The translations under genes and the position numbers were made by a program. From NCBI GenBank assembly GCA_035646975.1, contig DASROJ010000225.1, forward strand, positions 1-7,779: 7,779 nucleotides of DNA, read 5' to 3'. Position 1 is the stretch's first letter; each line of letters opens with the position of its first letter. Source of the stretch: DASROJ01 sp035646975 (GTDB lineage: Bacteria; Acidobacteriota; Polarisedimenticolia; JACPZX01; DASXTC01). Below the pieces are notes generated by a model that did not search any database, was not told where the DNA came from, and saw only the letters and a list, made by a program, of their open reading frames with translations. This document shows positions 1 to 5,890 of the stretch, one piece after another.

Positions 1-1073
1 GCTAATGCATAGAGCAGCGGCGGGGCGACCACGACGACGGCGAAGACCGGCAGCAACCAGGCGGCCCGCGCCCGGGGGGTCGCGGCGACCCAGCCCGCCA
101 TCCGATCGAACCCCGGCGCGGCGGCCAGCGCGATGATCAGATAGGACGGCAGGTAGAAGGCGAACCGGTCGGGGACCTGGTAGGAAAAAGCAAAAAGCAC
201 ATTCGTGGCATAGAGGATCGCCAGCCCGGTCAGGTCGATGGGGCGCTCGCGACGCAGTCTGATGAGACCCACCGCCGCGCCCACCAGCACCAGCGGCAGC
301 GGGAACTGATACAGCAGGTAGCCCGCGAATTGCGCGGCGTCCTTTGTCGGGGTCGACGGCATCAGCGCCTGGGACAACAATCGCGGCATCAACGACGAGA
401 AGGCTTCGCCATGCAGCGAGGCGGCGGATCCGCGCAGGATGACGAAGGGCGCAAGCCCCGTCACAAAGCCTCCCGCGGCGAGCGCCACCGCAGTGCAATT
501 CATTCGGTCCGCCCGCCAGGCTGCGCGCATCCACCAGAGGTACCCTGGCAGCCAGAGCAGCACCTGGAGATGATTGCCCGACGCCATGCCGAAGACCAGT
601 CCCATCATGAGCCAGCTCGCGGGCCGCAGCGCGCCGGGCCGGTCGGACTGCAGGTTGATCGTGAGAAGGTCGAGCAGGACGAGTGTGACGAAGCTGTTGA
701 GCGGGTAGACCTCCGCCACCACCGCGTGAAACCAGAAGGTATGCGACACGGCCAGCGCCAGGCTGGCCAGCGTGGCGCTGGCTGAAGACGCTCCGAGACG
801 TCGCATGATCCGGAAGGCTGGCCACAACGCCAGCGCCGAGAGCAGGGCGGAAAGCAGGTTGCACGCACCGGCCGGGTCGAGCCCGGGCATGCGTGTGAGC
901 GGATGCGCCAGCAGCACCCAGAGCGGATGGCCGGTTTCGTCGAAGCGAAGATCCTCCTGCCAGGCCATCCGCTGAAATTTCGCCGAGTCGCCCCAGAGCA
1001 GGCCCGGGGCCAGCGTCGCCACATAAAAGATGATGGCGGCCAGGACAATCGCGGGGGGGAGGAGTCGCCCCAT
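1..1073 (-). CDS. DUF2723 (TMEM260-like) GT-C membrane glycosyltransferase, C-terminus beyond window
   Basis: This open frame has no stop before the left edge, so about 357 codons are visible and the C-terminus is missing. I translated it by hand. The protein is a chain of hydrophobic segments beginning at residues 8-26. A GDSAKF loop at 28-33 and GHPLWVLL at 48-55 match the first periplasmic loop of DUF2723, where an acidic residue is expected to be catalytic. HTFWFHAVVAEVYPLN (111-126) and GMASGNHL (162-169) are the most family-typical stretches, and PDRFAFYLPSYL (301-312) matches the later part. DUF2723 belongs to the GT-C fold, and human TMEM260 is a protein O-mannosyltransferase; the bacterial substrate here is unknown. 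The start shown is ATG at 1073. An in-frame TTG at 1082 has a better-placed GAGG (1088-1091, 5 nt away), would add three residues, and may be the real start. The gene lies 27 bp after the upstream GT-C gene and is probably co-transcribed with it. Confidence 0.82.
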   Translation of the reverse strand, partial: MGRLLPPAIVLAAIIFYVATLAPGLLWGDSAKFQRMAWQEDLRFDETGHPLWVLLAHPLTRMPGLDPAGACNLLSALLSALALWPAFRIMRRLGASSASATLASLALAVSHTFWFHAVVAEVYPLNSFVTLVLLDLLTINLQSDRPGALRPASWLMMGLVFGMASGNHLQVLLWLPGYLWWMRAAWRADRMNCTAVALAAGGFVTGLAPFVILRGSAASLHGEAFSSLMPRLLSQALMPSTPTKDAAQFAGYLLYQFPLPLVLVGAAVGLIRLRRERPIDLTGLAILYATNVLFAFSYQVPDRFAFYLPSYLIIALAAAPGFDRMAGWVAATPRARAAWLLPVFAVVVVAPPLLYAL

Positions 1074-1082
1074 GTGCGTCAA

Positions 1083-1104
1083 TTCTGCCTCAGTTCTGCC
1101 TCAG
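1083..1104. repeat. 11-bp perfect tandem duplication at a gene junction
   Basis: TTCTGCCTCAG occurs twice head to tail (1083-1093 and 1094-1104). Read on the minus strand, the upstream copy includes the TGA stop of the GT-C gene. The downstream copy supplies the GAGG that could serve as ribosome binding site for the DUF2723 gene. It looks like a local slippage duplication. Because the unit is 11 bp, it changes spacing but lies outside the coding frame apart from the stop. Confidence 0.85.
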
Positions 1105-2423
1105 CTCCGTCCACTGGCCCCGCCGGCGCGGCGGATCGGGCGGACCGAGCGGGGCGCGCGGGCCACCTGCAGGGTGAGCCACAGGGTGATGGTGAGGCTG
1201 AGCGCGCACAGGGCCAGCAGCGAAATCGTGTGCCACGTGTCTGGATCCCAGTGAACGAAGCGGTCGTACAGGTGGACGATCACTGTCTTGCCTTCTTCGG
1301 TGGCCGCCTCACGGGCCATGGCGACGCCGTAGAAAAGGTTGATCGCATACGGGATCGCAAGCCCGACAACCGCGATCAGCACGGCGGCCACCGGCGGAAA
1401 GCAGATCAGGATACCCGGCGTCACGATGAGGTAATACTCCGGGTCGCAGTGGTAGAACCACATGAAGACGAAAAGAATCATCGCCGTCATGATCCGCACC
1501 AGTGTCATCCCTTCGCAAGGGATTCTTCTGACGCGCGCCACCACGAGCGGCGTGATCCCGGTGAGGAATCCCGTGAGCATCGAGAGGTGCTTTGTGGATT
1601 CCAGGGAAAGATCGAGCCAGGCGCGGATCAGCACCCATATCGATGTGCTGTGGATCCCGTGCGGCGTGAATTCCATCAACGGTGATGCCCTGTGCTGCTG
1701 CCAGAGGGAGAACTGGACGATGCCATACACCAGCGCGATGGGCCCCACCGCAAGCGCCAGCCGCCTGAGCCATTCCTTGAGAGAGCCGGGCTTGGGTCCC
1801 GCGGTCAGCGCCAGCAGGGGTATGAGGAAGTAGACCTTCGCCGTCACGACGCCGATGCTGGCCAGCAGGATTGCCCACTTGATGCGCCCCTTCAGCACCA
1901 GCAGCATGATCGCGGCAAAGCACAACATCGCGATCGGCTCTTCTTCCGCGAACAAGGAGGTCGTGGCCCAACCCACCGGCATCAGGACATAGGTCAGCGC
2001 CAAAAGCCGCTGCGTCCGGATCGACCCGACGGCCGTTGTCAGCAGACGCCAGACGATGGGCCAGGCCGCCAGCTCGCCCAGGATCGAGAAGCATCGAATG
2101 GCGTAGAACGACGGCAGCAGACCCACGAAGGGAGCGCCGAACAGAAACGACATGAACGGGGCGAGCGGCGGCTGGTACGGGGCGCCTTCTCCTTCACGCG
2201 ACATCAGGATTTGGAACGGGTCCTTGATGAAACCCAGCTCGAACACCCAGTCGTCGGTGAAGTGGCGCCCACCGGTGAGCCAGCCGATCCCGAGCATGAC
2301 CAGGATGCGCACCGCAGCGAGGGCGGCCAGCCACTCGAGCCCCTCTGCCCAACGGGGGGCCCCGGCTGCCTCCGACGGCAACGGCTCGATGTCTGCCTCA
2401 CGCGGCATGGTCAGACTCTCCAC
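1101..2423 (-). CDS. Polytopic GT-C fold glycosyltransferase-like membrane protein
   Basis: The 440-residue product has a short acidic cytoplasmic N-terminus followed by about ten to eleven hydrophobic segments (for example 31-50, 90-104, 138-156, 163-177, 182-207, 222-240, 312-324, 331-368 and 398-419). After the first segment comes TDDW (56-59), an acidic pair in the place where GT-C enzymes keep their catalytic aspartate. YQPPLAPF (83-90) resembles the Y-P-P-L element of GT87/PIG-M/DUF2029-like mannosyltransferases. DPEYYLIVTP (327-336) resembles their late P-x-Y-Y-L-x-x-P element. I infer a polyprenyl-phosphate-sugar dependent transferase acting on the periplasmic side; the sugar and acceptor cannot be read from sequence. 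The start is GTG at 2423 with AGGAG 7 nt upstream; an ATG at 2408 (residue 6) is the alternative. The C-terminal tail (422-433) is arginine-rich and probably cytoplasmic. No Pfam family is certain by eye. Confidence 0.72.
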   Translation of the reverse strand: MESLTMPREADIEPLPSEAAGAPRWAEGLEWLAALAAVRILVMLGIGWLTGGRHFTDDWVFELGFIKDPFQILMSREGEGAPYQPPLAPFMSFLFGAPFVGLLPSFYAIRCFSILGELAAWPIVWRLLTTAVGSIRTQRLLALTYVLMPVGWATTSLFAEEEPIAMLCFAAIMLLVLKGRIKWAILLASIGVVTAKVYFLIPLLALTAGPKPGSLKEWLRRLALAVGPIALVYGIVQFSLWQQHRASPLMEFTPHGIHSTSIWVLIRAWLDLSLESTKHLSMLTGFLTGITPLVVARVRRIPCEGMTLVRIMTAMILFVFMWFYHCDPEYYLIVTPGILICFPPVAAVLIAVVGLAIPYAINLFYGVAMAREAATEEGKTVIVHLYDRFVHWDPDTWHTISLLALCALSLTITLWLTLQVARAPRSVRPIRRAGGASGRS

Positions 2424-2430
2424 TCACCCG

Positions 2431-2435
2431 CTCCT
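2431..2435 (-). promoter_or_regulatory. Ribosome binding site for the GT-C gene
   Basis: AGGAG on the minus strand lies 7 nt before the GTG at 2423. This spacing is why the GTG is preferred over the in-frame ATG at 2408, which has only GGAG within the coding sequence at 9 nt. Confidence 0.65.
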
Positions 2436-2517
2436 GCATTGTCGTCTGGATGGCCCGGCGGCATCCGCGTCCCCGCGAATGCCTTGTCCTGCGGGACTTG
2501 TACGACATTCCGCAGAC

Positions 2518-2545
2518 ATGATCCACAGCGAAGATCGTCAGTCAA
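2518..2545 (-). promoter_or_regulatory. Putative sigma-70-like promoter ahead of the two GT-C genes
   Basis: On the minus strand TTGACT (2545-2540, five of six consensus matches) is followed after 16 bp by GATCAT (2523-2518, four of six). It lies in the 178-bp gap (2424-2601) between the FkbM and GT-C genes and would leave a leader of about 90 nt. The gap otherwise shows only a weak GACGC/GCGTC stem (2565-2581) beside a C-rich run, with no T-tract. Consensus matches of this quality arise by chance in bacteria, and this organism's sigma factor preferences are unknown. Confidence 0.3.
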
Positions 2546-2601
2546 CATGATTCTGGGCGGGGGGGACGCAAGACAGGCGTCTGCTGAGAATGTTCTGTTT
2601 G

Positions 2602-3450
2602 TCAGGCTGGCGCCGCGGGAAGGAACAGGGCGTTGGACAGCTCGTGCGTCGCCTGCCTGTCCATGCTCAGCCTCCGGCCTCGATGAAGAATCCAGCCGGT
2701 GTATCCCCACCCGGCCAGATAATTCTTGATATCCACCGTCGAGTAGCCGAGTCCCTGGCAAAGGACCTCGTGAAGCTCCAGACAGAACGCCGGCCTCCAG
2801 CCCCTCCTGAAAATCGGCTCCATGCCGCGCAGGGCCAGCAGCTCGGCCCCCTCGATGTCCATCTTGACGAAGTCCAGCCGGGCCAACGCCTGCTGCTGGA
2901 TGAAATCGCTCAACGTGACGCACGGGACCTGGAGCTGCGGCCCCGCGGCGGCGCCGTTGGCCCAGGCGAGATGGCACGCTGCCCCGTCGAACGATATCGA
3001 CCCGTTCCGGTCGCTCAGCGCGCACGGGATCGTTTCGACGTTGCCCAGGTGGTTGAGGGCGACGTTCTGCCCGAGCCGCCGGTAGAAATCCGGAAACGGC
3101 TCGAATGCGTAGACTCGTCCGGCGGGGCCGACAAACCGGGAGAACACCAGCGACCAGTGGCCGACATTGGCGCCGGCATCGACGCAGACGCCCCCCTTCG
3201 GAATGTAAGGGCGGCAGGCCGACAGCAGCTCCGCATCGAAATCCGGAAGCATCCAGAGCATGTACTCGGGGTACTCGTCGAGCTTGAGCAGCATGCGAAG
3301 ATCCGCGTCCAGTCCGCCGGAGACCTTTGCCTCGCGACAGGTGTCCGACTTCAGATACCTGAACAGCCTGTTGGCGGCATAACGTCGGCCACGGTCGATC
3401 GGAGAGGCGTTGAGCAGCGTTCTGGCCACGCGCGCGGCAATGTCTCGCAA
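2602..3450 (-). CDS. FkbM-family SAM-dependent methyltransferase
   Basis: The 282-residue product is soluble in appearance, with the Rossmann-like fold of the FkbM family (Methyltransf_21). Motif I is VDAGANVGHW at 90-99, the ribose-binding acidic residue lies in AFEPFP (115-120), and the family-typical KMDIEGAE is at 196-203. FkbM enzymes are O-methyltransferases of natural-product or sugar hydroxyls and are common in O-antigen and other surface-glycan clusters, so sugar O-methylation is the natural guess next to two GT-C proteins. The length agrees with the family. The start is TTG at 3450, with AAAGGA ending 4 nt upstream; no in-frame ATG lies near the N-terminus, and a GTG at codon 8 is the alternative without a good ribosome site. 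It is the first gene of the minus-strand cassette and is transcribed away from the SpeE-like gene. The exact acceptor is unknown. Confidence 0.88.
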   Translation of the reverse strand: MRDIAARVARTLLNASPIDRGRRYAANRLFRYLKSDTCREAKVSGGLDADLRMLLKLDEYPEYMLWMLPDFDAELLSACRPYIPKGGVCVDAGANVGHWSLVFSRFVGPAGRVYAFEPFPDFYRRLGQNVALNHLGNVETIPCALSDRNGSISFDGAACHLAWANGAAAGPQLQVPCVTLSDFIQQQALARLDFVKMDIEGAELLALRGMEPIFRRGWRPAFCLELHEVLCQGLGYSTVDIKNYLAGWGYTGWILHRGRRLSMDRQATHELSNALFLPAAPA

Positions 3451-3454
3451 AGGG

Positions 3455-3460
3455 TCCTTT
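3455..3460 (-). promoter_or_regulatory. Ribosome binding site for the FkbM gene, supports a TTG start
   Basis: AAAGGA on the minus strand ends 4 nt before TTG at 3450. The reading frame has no ATG or GTG upstream before an in-frame TAA at 3507-3505, so this site decides between TTG at 3450 and the internal GTG at codon 8. Confidence 0.5.
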
Positions 3461-3522
3461 CCCGAAACGGGCAGGGTGTCGACCGTTATCGCACGTTCTT
3501 CACTTTATCCTGAGGTTCGCCA

Positions 3523-3551
3523 TTGATTGATCTCCGCTTTCGCGGTAAATT
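3523..3551 (+). promoter_or_regulatory. Putative promoter for the SpeE-like gene, with a palindrome in the spacer
   Basis: TTGATT (3523-3528) and TAAATT (3546-3551) are separated by exactly 17 bp; each matches the sigma-70 consensus at four of six positions. The spacer ends in CCGC-TTTC-GCGG (3534-3545), a perfect short inverted repeat directly abutting the -10 element. The predicted leader is about 55 nt. The site sits in the 162-bp divergent region between the FkbM and SpeE-like genes; I saw no convincing promoter for the minus direction there. A TTGATTGAT-type short repeat overlaps the -35. Confidence 0.3.
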
Positions 3552-3601
3552 CCCGGGCATCATACTGACATCATTACACTTGAGCCACCCTGCGGGGTTC
3601 T

Positions 3602-3607
3602 GAGGAG
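3602..3607 (+). promoter_or_regulatory. Ribosome binding site for the SpeE-like gene
   Basis: GAGGAG lies 5 nt before ATG at 3613 and fixes this start. Confidence 0.75.
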
Positions 3608-3612
3608 TCCTG

Positions 3613-5862
3613 ATGAAGGAATCAAGCGTCGCCGACTCTCGTCTTCGGCTGGATCTCTTTGCGATCTCGGCACTGGGGCTCTTCCTCGAGCTGGTGCTCA
3701 TCCGCTGGCTGGCCAGCGAGGTGCGCGTCTTTGCCTACTTCAAGAACTTCGCCCTGTTCGCCGCCTTCATCGGACTGGGCCTCGGACTCTACGTGGCCGA
3801 CCGTCGCCCGATCCGCTGGTGGTGGTCCACGGCGCTGCTTGCCTGCGTGTCGCTGGTGGCGGCCTTCAGCGAAAAACTGCACCTGACCAACCTGTTCTTT
3901 CCCGATCCGTCACTCGACACCTGGCGCGGCTCCATCGTGTCGCCGCAGCTGGCCGATCAGCTGAAGAGCTATCCCGTGCTGGGCTCGCTGGTGGGGACCA
4001 TTCCCCAGTGGCAGCTTCTGCTCCTGGTCGGGCTGACGTCGTTCGGGATCATCGCGCTGCTGTTCACGGCGTCGGCGTTGATCTTCTATCCGATCGGCCA
4101 GGAAACAGGACGTCTGTTCAGCCAGCTTCGACCGCTGAAGGCCTATTCCGTCAATGTGTTCGGAGCGCTGGTGGGCTCCGCGGCGTTCACGCTGCTTTCG
4201 TTCGTGGGCTCCGGTCCGCAGGTCTGGCTGCTGCCCTGCTTCCTGCTGCTCGCCTATTTCGCCTGGACGCGCGGGTCGAAGGCCAGCTTCGTGACCTGCC
4301 TCATCGCATGGCCGCTGCTGGTCGGCGTGATACAGCTTTCAAAGCTTCCCGGCGAGCGGCTCGTCTGGAGCCCCTACTACCGGATCAGTCTCACGCCGGG
4401 CATCCCAGAGCTCAAGAGCGAAGGCTACACGCTGCGCGTCAACCACGACTACTTCCAGCGGGCGATCGACCTGTCAGCGCCCGCGGTGGCCGCCTCCGAT
4501 GGCCGGCTGGACGACATCGCGTCCTATTACAACATGCCGTACAAGCTGCTGGGTCGTCTCGATCGGGTGCTGGTGGTGGGCTCGGGGATGGGCAACGACA
4601 CATCGGCAGCGCTGCGCGCCGGCTCCCGCGACGTCACATCAGTGGACATCGACCCGTCGATCCTGAAGCTCGGCACCGAGCTTCACCCCGAGCACCCGTA
4701 CGGTCCCGGCCGCGCCCACACCGTCGTCAACGATGCCCGGGCTTTCTTTCGACGACGCGCGCTCGATCCGACGGCGCCGAAATTCGACCTGGTGGTGTTC
4801 GGCCTGCTCGACAGTCAGACCGCGCTGAGCAGCATGTCTTCAGTGCGGCTGGAGTTCTATGTCTATACCGAGCAGAGCATGCGCGAGGCGCTGCGTCTGG
4901 TGGACGAGGACCACGGGCTGGTCGTGATGACCTTCGCCGTGGGATGGCGGACCTGGGTCGGCCAGAGGCTCTTCCGAACCCTGGCCAACGCCGCGGGGTA
5001 CGAGCCGCTCGCGCTTCGGGCTGGAACGTACGACAGCGGGGTGACATATATCGCCGGGCCCGGGCTGGCGAAGATCGACCGGTCGAGCCTGGCCGGCATC
5101 GGGGCGGTGGACGCCACCGCCGAGTACGGAACGGGCAACATCGCCGGGGCCACCGACGACTGGCCCTTCCTGTACGTCAACCCGTACCACTATCCGTGGG
5201 TTTACCTCTGCGCGCTCGGACTGCTGCTGGGCGTCGGCTCGTTCCTGGTGCGCCGGTCGATGATGCGGACGGCCGTGGAGGACACCGTCCACCGCACCGG
5301 GCTGGTGTTCGGCATGGACGCGCACATGTTCCTGATGGGCGCGGCCTTCATGCTGGTGGAGACATCGGCCATCGCGAGGACGTCATTGCTGTTCGGTGCG
5401 ACCTGGGTGGTCAACGCGGCGGTGATCCTGGCGGTGATGGTGATGATCCTGATCGCCAACGCGCTGGTCGAGGCAGGCAAAGCCCCCGGCATCCGGAACG
5501 GCTACCTGATGCTGATCACCGTGCTCGTGCTGGTCTACTTCACTCCGTTCGACGCCTTCCTGCCGATACCCGGCGGCGGCGTGATGGCCTCGCTCATCCT
5601 GGCGCTGCCGGTGGTCTTCTCCAGCTTCGTCTTCGCCGCGGCGTTCAAGCAGACGCGATCATCGCATCTTGCTCTGGGCTGCAACATGCTCGGGGTCATT
5701 CTGGGCGGCGCGCTCGAAGCCGCCAGCCTGGCCATCGGCATCAGGGCCCTGTCGCTGCTGGCCGCCGGCGTCTACATCGTAAGCGCCTACGCGCTGTGGT
5801 GGCAGACACGCGCGGCCGATGACGCCCCTGTCGTCAGGTCGAAGGCGGAGGCGCGGGCGTGA
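3613..5862 (+). CDS. Membrane protein with spermidine-synthase-like SAM-binding domain between two 7-TM halves
   Basis: The 749-residue product has hydrophobic segments near 15-33, 45-62, 70-86, 135-160, 183-200, 204-220 and 225-241. A soluble domain (about 245-525) follows, then further segments near 529-546, 569-588, 591-616, 628-645, 655-677, 685-708 and 712-730. In the soluble part, HDYFQRAIDLS (278-288) resembles the substrate-side N-terminal region of SpeE. VVGSGMGND (321-329) is the SAM glycine loop, VDIDP (344-348) the ribose-binding acidic motif and NDARAFF (373-379) the adenine-side motif. FDLVVFGLLDSQT (391-403) corresponds to the spermidine synthase D-V-I-I-x-D-x-x-D region, but the catalytic aspartate position is glycine 397, while D400 aligns with the second aspartate. 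DDWPFLY (515-521) and an F-M-L-V-E-T element (579-584) recur in uncharacterised bacterial membrane proteins of this type. Polyamine synthesis is therefore doubtful and the function is unknown. The gene starts with a good ribosome site and converges with the FG-GAP gene. Confidence 0.85.
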   Translation: MKESSVADSRLRLDLFAISALGLFLELVLIRWLASEVRVFAYFKNFALFAAFIGLGLGLYVADRRPIRWWWSTALLACVSLVAAFSEKLHLTNLFFPDPSLDTWRGSIVSPQLADQLKSYPVLGSLVGTIPQWQLLLLVGLTSFGIIALLFTASALIFYPIGQETGRLFSQLRPLKAYSVNVFGALVGSAAFTLLSFVGSGPQVWLLPCFLLLAYFAWTRGSKASFVTCLIAWPLLVGVIQLSKLPGERLVWSPYYRISLTPGIPELKSEGYTLRVNHDYFQRAIDLSAPAVAASDGRLDDIASYYNMPYKLLGRLDRVLVVGSGMGNDTSAALRAGSRDVTSVDIDPSILKLGTELHPEHPYGPGRAHTVVNDARAFFRRRALDPTAPKFDLVVFGLLDSQTALSSMSSVRLEFYVYTEQSMREALRLVDEDHGLVVMTFAVGWRTWVGQRLFRTLANAAGYEPLALRAGTYDSGVTYIAGPGLAKIDRSSLAGIGAVDATAEYGTGNIAGATDDWPFLYVNPYHYPWVYLCALGLLLGVGSFLVRRSMMRTAVEDTVHRTGLVFGMDAHMFLMGAAFMLVETSAIARTSLLFGATWVVNAAVILAVMVMILIANALVEAGKAPGIRNGYLMLITVLVLVYFTPFDAFLPIPGGGVMASLILALPVVFSSFVFAAAFKQTRSSHLALGCNMLGVILGGALEAASLAIGIRALSLLAAGVYIVSAYALWWQTRAADDAPVVRSKAEARA

Positions 5863-5890
5863 GGGATTGGCGTTGGTGCCCTGTGGCCCC

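Noticed and set aside
605..1048. A 147-residue minus-strand open frame
   Set aside because: It is out of frame with the DUF2723 gene, rich in Arg, Ser and Trp, and overlaps the family-typical part of that gene.
903..1685. A 260-residue plus-strand open frame across the GT-C/DUF2723 junction
   Set aside because: It is antisense to two well-supported genes and has a low-complexity Arg/Asp/His/Gln composition.
2411..2548. A possible 45-residue minus-strand ORF with a C-G-S-C motif in the gap before the GT-C gene
   Set aside because: There is no ribosome site before its ATG at 2548, its start lies within the putative promoter region, and it has no recognisable similarity.
1692..2729. A 345-residue plus-strand open frame opposite the GT-C gene
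   Set aside because: Its Gln/Arg/Gly/His-rich composition is typical of an antisense shadow, and the minus-strand frame has coherent membrane segments and a ribosome site.
3819..5822. A 667-residue open frame on the plus strand inside the SpeE-like gene
   Set aside because: It is rich in Arg, Gly, Ala and His with no membrane, motif or domain pattern, and is the shifted frame of a G+C-rich gene whose own frame has strong motifs and a good ribosome site.
3613..5862. Annotation as a plain spermidine synthase (speE)
   Set aside because: The catalytic aspartate position is glycine, the protein is about 2.5 times longer than SpeE with some fourteen membrane segments, and no speD or other polyamine gene is nearby.
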